Below, one piece after another: positions 35,884 through 44,099 of a stretch of DNA of 64,000 bases (position 1 is its first letter; each line of letters starts with the position of its first letter). The position numbers were made by a program, and so were the translations under genes. Origin of the DNA: Bacteroidia bacterium (GTDB taxonomy: Bacteria > Bacteroidota > Bacteroidia > Bacteroidales > VadinHA17); NCBI GenBank assembly GCA_026391215.1, contig JAPLDX010000059.1, positions 1 to 64,000 of the forward strand, written 5' to 3'. The notes beneath the pieces are model-generated. The model ran no database searches and was not told the DNA's origin. It saw only the letters and a list, made by a program, of their open reading frames with translations.

Positions 35884-36219
35884 ATGATAAATATCGAGAA
35901 ACAAGATAAAATAGATATAATTAACTTTTCCATAGATAAGATCAATGCTCTGATCACTGAGGATATCAGGAATGAGATCATTAAATTGTTTGAAAATGCA
36001 AATGCGAAGGTAGTCATTGATCTTAAGGGGGTACAATATATTGACAGTTCTGGATTCGGGTGTTTTCTTTCAATTATGAAAGCTGCAAGGGGCAATTACG
36101 GCTCTCTGAAATTTGCATGTCCTGAACCTGCTGTAATGGAAGTATTTAAGACACTTCATCTCAATACCGTTTTCGAGATCTATGACGACCGGGATGAATG
36201 TATCAGGTCTATGAGGTAA
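35884..36219 (+). CDS. STAS-domain anti-sigma-factor-antagonist-like protein
   Basis: This 111-aa protein has the STAS fold: IEKQDKIDIINFSIDKINAL, VVIDLKGVQYIDSSGFGCF and LKFACPEPAVMEVFKTLHLN. The DSSG motif at 54-57 holds the Ser (55/56) that is phosphorylated in SpoIIAA-type partner switches. It starts on the base after the Hpt stop codon. It would bind a kinase/anti-sigma partner when unphosphorylated, but no such gene of the RsbW type is next to it; the closest kinase candidate is the SiaB homologue at 39954. A related STAS gene lies at 46627. Confidence 0.92.
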   Translation: MINIEKQDKIDIINFSIDKINALITEDIRNEIIKLFENANAKVVIDLKGVQYIDSSGFGCFLSIMKAARGNYGSLKFACPEPAVMEVFKTLHLNTVFEIYDDRDECIRSMR

Positions 36220-36267
36220 ATTTCAGATATCTGATCAAATAATTTGCCATTGCCGGACTGGGGACGT

Positions 36268-36300
36268 TTTGACATCATAAATGTTCCGTTGCATGTCAAA
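36268..36300. promoter_or_regulatory. Inverted repeat TTTGACAT...ATGTCAAA upstream of the ABC transporter
   Basis: Two perfect 8-base half-sites (36268-36275 and 36293-36300) are separated by 17 bases within the 181-base gap before the transporter gene. The spacing is longer than usual for a dimeric repressor, and the site could be a weak hairpin. No other function is visible in this gap. No protein is assigned. Confidence 0.3.
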
Positions 36301-36400
36301 CTGTCAAGGCTTTTCCGGATTTAATAAAATAATCTCTATTATTTATTTGGCAAAAAGACCGAGGTTTCATAACTTCAAATCCAAATAAAACTGATCTCCT

Positions 36401-39400
36401 ATGAGTGAAAAGATCCTAGAAACCCTGATGCAGCTTTTTGCACTTATTGCAAAACCTCAGGCAGATGATACTGAGAGAAAGGGTGTTGTTGAGATTTTTC
36501 TGAAACGTCTGCTGAACCAGGAGCTTGTAAAGGAATATCTGACAAAATATGACCAGGCATACGAAGAAGCCAGGAAGAAGCTTGAAAAAAGCAGCGCAGA
36601 ACGTCGTGAAGGTGCTATAGCTATCAGGATAAGGAAACTATGTAAGGACATCAACGAACAGGGGCAGCTTGACCAGGAACAAAGAATTGTAGTTGTCATC
36701 CAGGCTCTTGAATTCTGTAAATCAGGCAGCAAGGAGGTTAATCAGCTAGAGCGCGGTTTTATCAGCACTCTTGCAGAAGGATTGAATATTACTGAAGAAG
36801 AATATGCATTCATTGAAAGCTATGTACTTAATTCATTTGATAATATCCCTGACAATCAGAACATTCTTTTGGTAGACGGCAATAAGGAATGTGCTTGCAG
36901 GGAAGCAAAACATGTTTATAAAGAGCTGCTTAAAGGACAGATATGGATCCTTTTTGTGCCATCTGTCAAAATGTATTTTGCCAGGTTCAAGGGTTCGGGC
37001 GAATTATCAATGAACGGACAGCTGATGCAGGAAGAGAAGGTATATCCGTTCGGCCAGGGATCTTCCATAAAGGGATATAAGATCATGCCTCTTTATTACT
37101 GGGATGTCACGATGCAGTTCCTCAAAGAGGAGTTTAAGTCCTCGCGGGTGGTTTATGAAGTTAACAATATTGAATACCGTTTCAAAAGCGGGAAAGTTGG
37201 TATCCATCATATGAGTTTCAGGGAGGAATCGGGAAGAATGGTAGGTATCATGGGAGCCAGCGGCGCAGGAAAATCAACACTGCTTGGAGTTCTGAATGGA
37301 ACCAATCCCCCGTTCGATGGAGAGGTCCTTGTTAATGGAATAAGTATACATAAAGAAAGTGACAAAATAAAGGGACTAATAGGATACGTATCCCAGGATG
37401 ATCTTCTGATTGAAGAACTTACGGTTTTTGAAAATCTTTATTATAATGCCAAACTCTGTTTCGATAACCTGACAGAAGAGGAGATTGTGGAGAGGGTCGA
37501 TAATACATTAAGGAATCTGGGGTTAAGTGAGATTCGTGATATTCAGGTAGGCAGCCCTCTGAACAAGAAGATAAGCGGAGGACAAAGGAAAAGGCTCAAT
37601 ATCTCTCTCGAACTGATCCGCGAACCTGCCATAATGTTTCTCGATGAACCGACTTCAGGTCTCTCGTCACGGGATTCAGAAAACATCCTCGACCTCCTGA
37701 AGGAACTTGCCCGTAAAGGTAAACTGCTTTTCATCGTTATACATCAGCCTTCATCCGATATCTTTAAAATGTTCGATAAACTGATCATTCTTGATACTGG
37801 AGGATACCTTATATATAATGGCAATCCAATTGAATCAATAGAATACTTTAAAAGAAAAATTGAGCAGGCCAATTACAACGAAAGCGAATGTTATGTATGC
37901 GGCAATGTGAATCCCGAACAGATATTCAATATTGTTGAGACCAAGGTATTCACAGAGAGCGGTCAGCCAACAGATACAAGACGGATCTCACCGGCTGACT
38001 GGAGTAATCTCTATAAAGATGAGAAAAAGGAAGATGAGAGGGAACCCGGTGGAGCTATCCCTGAGATAAACTTTAAAACTCCCGGCAAACTCAAACAGAC
38101 AGTTATCTTCATCAAACGTGATGTTCTCTCGAAAATAGCTGATGCCCAGTATCTTCTGATAACACTGCTTGAAGCTCCAGTTCTTGCTCTTGCTCTTTCA
38201 TTCCTGATCAGGTATTTTGATAAGAGTGCTGATAGTCCAAAATATACGCTTTATGCAAATGAAAATCTTCCTGTTTATATTTTCATGTCTGTTATAATTG
38301 CCATTTTCATGGGACTTACCGTGAGTGCTGAAGAGATCATTAAAGACAGAAAAATCCTTAAAAGGGAAGCATTCCTTAACCTGAGCTGGAACAGTTACCT
38401 GATGTCGAAGGTATTTGTTCAGCTAGCAATTTCAGCAATCCAGGCTCTTACATTTGTAATTGTAGGCAACAGCATTACCGGTATCAGGGGAATGTGGTTT
38501 GAATACTGGCTGGTGCTCTTCTCTTGCTGGGCAGGTGCAAATATTCTCGGTTTGGTTATCTCTGACACCTTTAAAGCTGTAGCAACAATCTATATGTGGA
38601 TCCCCTTCCTTGTCATTCCTCAAATAATCCTGAGCGGTATAATGGTAAAATTTGAGAAGCTTAATCCAAGTATGACTTCTCCGGTTTCAATTCCATTTTA
38701 TGGAGAATTCATTACTGCGCGATGGGGGTATGAAGCCCTGGCAGTAAAACAGTTCAAGGATAATAAATATGAGAAGCAGTTTTATGTTTACGATAAAGCC
38801 ATAAGCAAGGCAAAATTCAAGAGGGATTTCTGGTATGATGCAATGAGAAAGAACCTTGACAATATTTCAAATGAATTAGGGAATAGCAACGCAAGTGATG
38901 AGATGAAGAAAAGGCTGCTGGTAGTTTACAATGAGATTAAAAAGGAAAATGCACTGATACCATCCATTAAATTTGATAATCTCGAATACCTTACCCCTGA
39001 GAAAGTTACACCTGAAATTGTCAATTCAGCTAAAGGATATATAGAATTAGTGAAGAAAGCGTATATTACTTTTTACAATAATACTGACTCCAAGAAACAA
39101 TCTCTTTTGGGCAAACTTCAATCTAAAGATAAAGAAGGATTCTTTAAAATGAGGGATGAATATACCAATGATAAGCTTGAGGAGTTTGTTACCAACAAAA
39201 ATGAGACAAAGGGTAGTATTGAATATAAAGGTGAAATAGTTCAGAAAGCTCAGCCAATTTTTATGGATCCCAATTATAATCTTATCAAAGCTCATTTCTA
39301 TGCGCCTGTAAAACGAATATTCGGAATAGATGTCGACACTTTTGTTGTCAACGTTCTTGTCTTATGGGTAATGACAATAGGGCTATATTTAGTGCTCTAT

Positions 39401-39472
39401 TTCAGACTGCTAAAGAGGCTTCTCGATTCCGGGGAGGTGGTGATGGGTAAAAAGCTAAAGGGTTCGGAATAA
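36401..39472 (+). CDS. ABCG-type ABC transporter with TerB-like N-terminus and large extracytoplasmic insert
   Basis: This 1023-aa half-transporter reads: residues 1-160, a helical block like TerB/tellurite-resistance domains (FALIAKPQADDTERKGVVEI, EGLNITEEEYAFIESYVLN); 165-245, a beta-rich region that may be FHA-like; 250-520, an ATPase with Walker A GASGAGKST (about 284-292), LSSRDS, signature ISGGQRKRLNISLEL and Walker B IMFLDEPTSGL; 570-770, membrane helices (LLITLLEAPVLALALSFLI, PVYIFMSVIIAIFMGLTVSA). A soluble segment of about 200 residues (767-977) then separates the last membrane helix (979-1000) from the others. ATPase-first order and the C-terminal ABC2 membrane domain are as in ABCG/White proteins. 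Substrate unknown. A terminator follows at 39474. Confidence 0.9.
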   Translation: MSEKILETLMQLFALIAKPQADDTERKGVVEIFLKRLLNQELVKEYLTKYDQAYEEARKKLEKSSAERREGAIAIRIRKLCKDINEQGQLDQEQRIVVVIQALEFCKSGSKEVNQLERGFISTLAEGLNITEEEYAFIESYVLNSFDNIPDNQNILLVDGNKECACREAKHVYKELLKGQIWILFVPSVKMYFARFKGSGELSMNGQLMQEEKVYPFGQGSSIKGYKIMPLYYWDVTMQFLKEEFKSSRVVYEVNNIEYRFKSGKVGIHHMSFREESGRMVGIMGASGAGKSTLLGVLNGTNPPFDGEVLVNGISIHKESDKIKGLIGYVSQDDLLIEELTVFENLYYNAKLCFDNLTEEEIVERVDNTLRNLGLSEIRDIQVGSPLNKKISGGQRKRLNISLELIREPAIMFLDEPTSGLSSRDSENILDLLKELARKGKLLFIVIHQPSSDIFKMFDKLIILDTGGYLIYNGNPIESIEYFKRKIEQANYNESECYVCGNVNPEQIFNIVETKVFTESGQPTDTRRISPADWSNLYKDEKKEDEREPGGAIPEINFKTPGKLKQTVIFIKRDVLSKIADAQYLLITLLEAPVLALALSFLIRYFDKSADSPKYTLYANENLPVYIFMSVIIAIFMGLTVSAEEIIKDRKILKREAFLNLSWNSYLMSKVFVQLAISAIQALTFVIVGNSITGIRGMWFEYWLVLFSCWAGANILGLVISDTFKAVATIYMWIPFLVIPQIILSGIMVKFEKLNPSMTSPVSIPFYGEFITARWGYEALAVKQFKDNKYEKQFYVYDKAISKAKFKRDFWYDAMRKNLDNISNELGNSNASDEMKKRLLVVYNEIKKENALIPSIKFDNLEYLTPEKVTPEIVNSAKGYIELVKKAYITFYNNTDSKKQSLLGKLQSKDKEGFFKMRDEYTNDKLEEFVTNKNETKGSIEYKGEIVQKAQPIFMDPNYNLIKAHFYAPVKRIFGIDVDTFVVNVLVLWVMTIGLYLVLYFRLLKRLLDSGEVVMGKKLKGSE

Positions 39473-39473
39473 A

Positions 39474-39500
39474 AAAGAGGGGCTTATGCAGCCCCTCTTT
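39474..39500. terminator. Bidirectional Rho-independent terminator
   Basis: AAAGAGGGGCT (39474-39484) and its exact complement (39490-39500) form an 11-bp stem with a 5-base loop. T-runs follow on both strands (AGTTTTT on plus; a run of six T on minus). It lies between the ABC transporter stop at 39472 and the convergent SiaC gene (stop at 39546). Confidence 0.85.
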
Positions 39501-39545
39501 AGTTTTTGGAAAACCGATCAGTTATATTGAACTCATAATACTTTA

Positions 39546-39926
39546 TTATTCAACAATTTCTATCATCTTGAACGGGACCCTGATGATAGATTCATAATCC
39601 TCACCGGCTTCCAGCATATCCTCGTCGTCCTCCTCGTAATACCAGTTGACCTCCACCTCGTTTTTGGCCTTATGGATTGCCTCCAGTTTCTTGAAGACAT
39701 CAAGGATACATTTTGATGAACTGGTATTGAAATACTCCAGCCTGATATTGACGACAGTTTTTGTCAGAGGAGTCTCTTTATAACCGTCGAGCCAGTCTAC
39801 AAGAGGCTTGTAGAATTCTACGGAGTTTTCGGGAATTGAACGTCCTTTGATTTCAAATACACCTTCAGATGCATCGAATTTAACAGTTGGGGTTTTCGGT
39901 GTTCCTTCAATAATGATCGGTTCCAT
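39546..39926 (-). CDS. SiaC-family regulatory phosphoprotein (DUF1987)
   Basis: This 126-aa protein is recognised by MEPIIIEGTPKTPTVKFDAS, GRSIPENSVEFYKPLVDWLD and the YFNTSSSK motif. Thr68 in NTSSSK is in the position phosphorylated in Pseudomonas aeruginosa SiaC. There SiaB phosphorylates SiaC, SiaA removes the phosphate, and unphosphorylated SiaC activates the diguanylate cyclase SiaD; no SiaA- or SiaD-like gene is in this window. It is 27 bases downstream of the SiaB gene in one operon. The last 20 residues are acidic (EEDDEDMLEAGEDYES). Confidence 0.92.
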   Translation of the reverse strand: MEPIIIEGTPKTPTVKFDASEGVFEIKGRSIPENSVEFYKPLVDWLDGYKETPLTKTVVNIRLEYFNTSSSKCILDVFKKLEAIHKAKNEVEVNWYYEEDDEDMLEAGEDYESIIRVPFKMIEIVE

Positions 39927-39953
39927 TTTATTAAATTTTTAGTTTGTTAATTT

Positions 39954-40520
39954 TTATTTTGCATCAACCTCTTCATCTACCAGTATATTAAGGTAGAAAA
40001 ATGAGTATTTATCACTATATTCCTTAAACGAATAATCAAGTTTGTTGCCTGTTTTTCTCGCTATATCAACAAGACCAAGTCCGCCACCACCCTTCGCAGA
40101 GATCCTCTGATGATTAAGAATGAACTTGTAGAGTTCCTTGATCTCCTCTTGCGACGACCTGTTTATTCTCTTTATTTTTTCCTCAAGCTTTTCTATATTG
40201 TCAGAATGTACGAAATTACCGGTGATTATTTTATAACCGGTGTCCACCTTCTGCACAACAACCACGCCATACTTTTCTGAAGACTGATCTTCGAAATCAT
40301 CAGGGACTTTATCGACATGATGATATAGGTTCTGAAGGCTTTCAACGAGGACATTATAGACCTTTTTCCTGAGCTTTGACTGCTCATTAACTTCTGTCAT
40401 TTTGTCCTCAACCGTATCAAGAACATGATTAATGACGTCAGAATCAACATTACCCTTATAAAAAAGGATAATGTTACTTTTAGCCTGCTCCTTAACGTAA
40501 TTCTCTATATCAAAGCCCAT
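39954..40520 (-). CDS. SiaB-family protein kinase
   Basis: This 188-aa protein shows the SiaB/DUF6272 pattern: SNIILFYKGNVDSDVI, RKKVYNVLVESLQNLYHHV (an N-box-like helix of the GHKL ATPase fold), YGVVVVQKVDTGYKIITGNF and KGGGGLGLVDIARKTG (glycine-rich ATP lid). It is expected to phosphorylate the adjacent SiaC. The two genes run towards the ABC transporter, beyond a terminator, with the Hpt-STAS operon on the transporter's other side. No signal peptide. Confidence 0.9.
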   Translation of the reverse strand: MGFDIENYVKEQAKSNIILFYKGNVDSDVINHVLDTVEDKMTEVNEQSKLRKKVYNVLVESLQNLYHHVDKVPDDFEDQSSEKYGVVVVQKVDTGYKIITGNFVHSDNIEKLEEKIKRINRSSQEEIKELYKFILNHQRISAKGGGGLGLVDIARKTGNKLDYSFKEYSDKYSFFYLNILVDEEVDAK

Positions 40521-40671
40521 TTAAGCTTCTTTTTGGAAAAGGTCTCGCTTTTTCGAATAGCAAATATAATAAAAATATGAAGTTACCAAATTATAACTTG
40601 TTCACTTCAATTACATAAAAATAAATGTATTTTTTGATAAACCTATGGAAATGTTGTGATAAATAGCCTGT

Positions 40672-41826
40672 TTATGGTGATTTCAATCCATTCCTGTGCT
40701 TTTTTGTTCCCGGATATATTTCAAACTCAGCCAGGATACATTCCAGGGAACCGTTAAAAAGGATATGCTTTGACTTTGGCTTTAAACCTATGTCAGCAAG
40801 ATATTCTTTGCCAGGGGTTATTATCCATGCCCTGAACCCCGGGAAAGAGTGCTTTAAGGTTGTACCGATCATTCCGTATACTTCGTCCAGATCATCAGGT
40901 TTCAGCCTTTGGCCATAAGGAGGATTCATAAACAGAAACCCTCCGGTAGCAGCCGGCCTCAAATCCTTGAAATCAGATACATCAATGGTAATTTCATCAG
41001 AAAGTCCGGCATTTTCTACATTATTAAGCGCCTGGCTGACAGCCTGTTCAGAAATATCGCTTCCGGTTATCCGCACAGGTGACTTACATATCATACCATC
41101 ATATTCTTTTCTTACCTTATTAAATAATGGTTCATCATAATCTTTCCATCTGGTAAATCCGTAAAATCTTCTGAATTTTCCAGGAGGTATCCGGCATGCT
41201 ATCATTCCGGCCTCTATTGGTATTGTTCCTGATCCGCACATCGGATCTGTAAGTGAAGCTGAAGCATTCCAGCCCGAAAGCATAAGTATACCTGCAGCAA
41301 GAACTTCATTCAGAGGGGCTGTAGCCTGCCCTGTACGGTAACCACGCTTGTACAGCGGTGCACCTGATGAATCAACAGAGATATCAGCATGATCGTTGCT
41401 GATGTGCAGATTTATTATTATCCCCGGGTCAGATGTGTTAACGGAAGGTCTTTTCCCGGTCCTCGTGCGGAAATAATCAGCAATCGCATCCTTTACAACC
41501 AGTCCCGGAAATGCTGTATGTCCGAACAATTTTGAATTGACAACAGGAACAACGGAAAAAGTGCTGTCAGCATCCATGATTGCCGACCAGTCAATTTCAG
41601 ATGCCCCTCTGAAGAGATCATCTTTTGATCCGATCCTGAATTCAGCAATTGCCATCAATACCGATAATGCTGTTCTTGAACAATAATTTACCCTGTACAT
41701 CATTTCCCTGTTGCCTGAAAACAAAACTGCACGGTTTACAGATCTTATTTCTGAAGCGCCAAGCATACCGAGTTCAGCTGCAAGCACACTTTCAAGTCCA
41801 TATAATGTCTTTGCGATAAATTTCAT
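40672..41826 (-). CDS. THUMP-domain class I RNA methyltransferase (RlmL-N/YcbY-like)
   Basis: This 384-aa protein has an N-terminal THUMP-like domain (MKFIAKTLYGLESVLAAELG, VNRAVLFSGNREMMYRVNYC) and a C-terminal Rossmann methyltransferase. Motifs are LTDPMCGSGTIPIEAGMIAC, ITGSDISEQAVSQALNNVEN and FLFMNPPYGQRLKPDD, where NPPYG is the N6-adenine/N2-guanine motif IV. E. coli RlmL methylates G2445 of 23S rRNA. The single-domain Bacteroidota form is like its N-terminal half, so the target is likely rRNA guanine, inferred from family. It is alone on its strand between SiaB and the lipocalin-like gene. Cytoplasmic. Confidence 0.9.
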   Translation of the reverse strand: MKFIAKTLYGLESVLAAELGMLGASEIRSVNRAVLFSGNREMMYRVNYCSRTALSVLMAIAEFRIGSKDDLFRGASEIDWSAIMDADSTFSVVPVVNSKLFGHTAFPGLVVKDAIADYFRTRTGKRPSVNTSDPGIIINLHISNDHADISVDSSGAPLYKRGYRTGQATAPLNEVLAAGILMLSGWNASASLTDPMCGSGTIPIEAGMIACRIPPGKFRRFYGFTRWKDYDEPLFNKVRKEYDGMICKSPVRITGSDISEQAVSQALNNVENAGLSDEITIDVSDFKDLRPAATGGFLFMNPPYGQRLKPDDLDEVYGMIGTTLKHSFPGFRAWIITPGKEYLADIGLKPKSKHILFNGSLECILAEFEIYPGTKKHRNGLKSP

Positions 41827-41897
41827 TGTTAATTTATTAACAGATGACCCCAGTCAAAATTAATATTAAACTACATACAAATGCCAATCAGTTATTA

Positions 41898-41929
41898 TTT
41901 CATGATGCAGCAACCTGATTGTATTTTTG
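41898..41929 (+). promoter_or_regulatory. Bacteroidota promoter (TTTC-N20-TATTTTTG) of the lipocalin-like gene
   Basis: TTTC at 41898-41901 and TATTTTTG at 41922-41929 give a 20-base spacer, near the Bacteroidota consensus. It ends 55 bases before the chosen ATG at 41985 and covers the upstream start at 41919, so it supports the shorter start. Confidence 0.6.
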
Positions 41930-41984
41930 CGCTTTATTATGTTCAAAGAAAAAACTACCTTGCCGGAAATTAATTTATCATGTC

Positions 41985-42410
41985 ATGAAAAAATTGTTCT
42001 TTATACCCTGTATTACTTTTATAATCCTTACTTCCCTGATGACATCCTGCAAAAAGGAGGTCCCTCTTGCCGAGGCAATAATCGGAAAATGGCAGGTAGA
42101 ATCGTATACATATGTTGTTTATGTGAGTAACGTAAAAGAGCAGGAAACCACTATTTATCTTAAGAGTAATGAAATGGCTGTGCAGTTTGCTGAAGGCAGC
42201 GCCGGAATCATTTATGAAGCGGGGGGTTTAGCAGGGAATTTTACATGGACACTGACAGATAACCACATTACATTAGTTTTTGGCAACGGAACTTTAAACT
42301 GGGATATCACAGTTGATGGGGATCAGCTTGAATGGACTTATACAGAGGTTGATGAGCAAGATGCAACCATCACATATGAATTCTTCTATAATGCTAAAAG
42401 AACCAGCTAG
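41985..42410 (+). CDS. Lipocalin-like lipoprotein
   Basis: The ATG at 41985 begins a good SPII signal (FFIPCITFIILTSLMTSC, Cys about residue 20), while the longer frame to 41919 would start inside the promoter. The 141-aa product has AEAIIGKWQVESYTYVVYVS and ALTGNFTWTLTDNHITLVF-like strands (AGNFTWTLTDNHITLVFGNG), and ends with LEWTYTEVDEQDATITYEFF. A GxW motif after the first strand is typical of lipocalin-like small envelope proteins in Bacteroidota. The ligand is unknown. It converges on the protease gene. Confidence 0.8.
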   Translation: MKKLFFIPCITFIILTSLMTSCKKEVPLAEAIIGKWQVESYTYVVYVSNVKEQETTIYLKSNEMAVQFAEGSAGIIYEAGGLAGNFTWTLTDNHITLVFGNGTLNWDITVDGDQLEWTYTEVDEQDATITYEFFYNAKRTS

Positions 42411-42456
42411 AAGCTGATTTGAGGAATCTGATATTTTACTTATTAATCCTGTTGTG

Positions 42457-44055
42457 CTACTTGTAACCAAGGATATTGTTATAAGTATCCTTATCTGATA
42501 TTATCTCAAGGGCCTTATCAATTACTTTATCCTTCTCGTTGATAATGCGGTAATATTCATTTGATTGCCAGATATTATTTGCCACCAGTGCTTTCAGCAC
42601 CATAAGCAGCTCACTTTTCGATATGCTGAATTCTGCTTCATTAAATTTGATACCAGCGTCTTCACCTTTCTTAATAAAATCCCTGACTTCCTGTTCCGTA
42701 AATTCAAACCGGTTTTTATAGTCTTCAAATGTCTTGAATTCGGAGTTTATCTTCGCCCTGCTACGGTCTGCATACTCAAGAACAAATAAGTTCAGTATCC
42801 CTTTTCTTACCATCTCCCTGTAGTAATCTGAGTTATTTGACGTATCTGCAGGAATAAAGATATCGGGCATAATTCCACCGCCTCCGTACACAGTACGTTT
42901 ATTTATCAGGGTTTTATATTTCAGGGAGTCAGGGAAATGGACACTGTCGGCCGACATCATTTCGCCTGCCGAATACCTTCTATAGAAATTCGCAACATAT
43001 TTGTCATAACCCTCATTGTATGGACTCTGAATCAAGCGGCCTGTAGGTGTATAATATCGTGCAATGGTAAGTCTGATCATTGATCCGTCAGTAAGATAAT
43101 ACCCGTTCTGAACCAATCCTTTTCCGAAAGTCCGTCTCCCCATTATCACACCCCTGTCCCAATCCTGGAGTGCTCCGGCAAATATCTCGCTGGCTGACGC
43201 TGAACCTTCATCAGTCAGAACGACTACCCTGGCTGATGTCAGTCTTCCAGTTCCTGTCGATTTATAATCCTGTCTCGGTGTTTTTCTTCCGATCAGGTAA
43301 ACCAACAGATTCTGATTTGAGAAGAAGTTATTTGCCAGTTCAGTCGATGCGATCATATATCCTCCGCCGTTACCCCTCAGATCAATTATAACATTCTTCA
43401 TGTTGTTTTTCTGAAGGATTGCCAGTGCGTCCTCAAATTCCTTCTCTGTGGTTGCAGCAAATTTATTGAGCCTTACATAACCTGTCTCTTTATCAAGCAT
43501 ATAAGCTGCGTCAAGACTGTTTATGGGTATTTTATCACGTACAATGGTAAAGTCAAGGATTCCTTTTTCACTTTTCCTGAAAATGCTCAGGGTTACAATA
43601 GTTCCTTTTGGTCCCATAAGCTTGCTCCTCACTCCATTTGTAGAGATGCCTATCCCTGCAACTTTCTCATTGTTGATCGTTATTATCCTGTCTCCTGCAC
43701 GCAATCCCACCTTTTCGGATGGACCTCCTGACATAGGTTCGATAACAATTATTGTATCATAAAGAACATTGAACTGTATCCCGATACCTTCAAAGTTACC
43801 CTGAAGCGGTTCATTCATATCTCTGACGTCCTTTGCAGAAATATAGGTTGAATGAGGATCAAGGTTTCTCAAAATGTCTATTATTACCGTTTCTGTCAGC
43901 TTGTCAAGGTTTGTGGTATCGACATAATAAGCATCGATAAGGCCAAGAGTCCTTCCAATCTTGAAAGTACCCTCATTCAATGTCTGCGATACGACAGCTT
44001 GAGATAGCAGCATCAATGCTGCCAGAGCTATTATTCCCCTTTTTATAATTTTCAT
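42457..44055 (-). CDS. S41-family C-terminal-processing protease (CtpA-like)
   Basis: This 532-aa protein has a signal peptide (MKIIKRGIIALAALMLLSQ, then AVVSQ). The N-terminal cap is LIDAYYVDTTNLDKLTETVI and IDILRNLDPHSTYISA. A PDZ domain follows at about 85-170 (IVIEPMSGGPSEKVGLRAGD, GPKGTIVTLSIFRK), then the protease domain: LRGNGGGYMIASTELANNFF, DEGSASASEIFAGALQDWDR (Ser nucleophile in GSAS) and RRTFGKGLVQNG (general-base Lys). It should cut C-terminal tails of periplasmic proteins. It is longer than E. coli-type CtpA but matches the Bacteroidota size. The C-terminal 130 residues are helical. Confidence 0.93.
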   Translation of the reverse strand: MKIIKRGIIALAALMLLSQAVVSQTLNEGTFKIGRTLGLIDAYYVDTTNLDKLTETVIIDILRNLDPHSTYISAKDVRDMNEPLQGNFEGIGIQFNVLYDTIIVIEPMSGGPSEKVGLRAGDRIITINNEKVAGIGISTNGVRSKLMGPKGTIVTLSIFRKSEKGILDFTIVRDKIPINSLDAAYMLDKETGYVRLNKFAATTEKEFEDALAILQKNNMKNVIIDLRGNGGGYMIASTELANNFFSNQNLLVYLIGRKTPRQDYKSTGTGRLTSARVVVLTDEGSASASEIFAGALQDWDRGVIMGRRTFGKGLVQNGYYLTDGSMIRLTIARYYTPTGRLIQSPYNEGYDKYVANFYRRYSAGEMMSADSVHFPDSLKYKTLINKRTVYGGGGIMPDIFIPADTSNNSDYYREMVRKGILNLFVLEYADRSRAKINSEFKTFEDYKNRFEFTEQEVRDFIKKGEDAGIKFNEAEFSISKSELLMVLKALVANNIWQSNEYYRIINEKDKVIDKALEIISDKDTYNNILGYK

Positions 44056-44099
44056 CTATAGTGTTTATTTTTCTCTTACAATTTATGTGCCTTTTTGGT

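Noticed and set aside
36281..36388. 35-codon frame in the STAS-transporter gap
   Set aside because: Too short, no promoter and no recognisable product; its start overlaps the inverted repeat.
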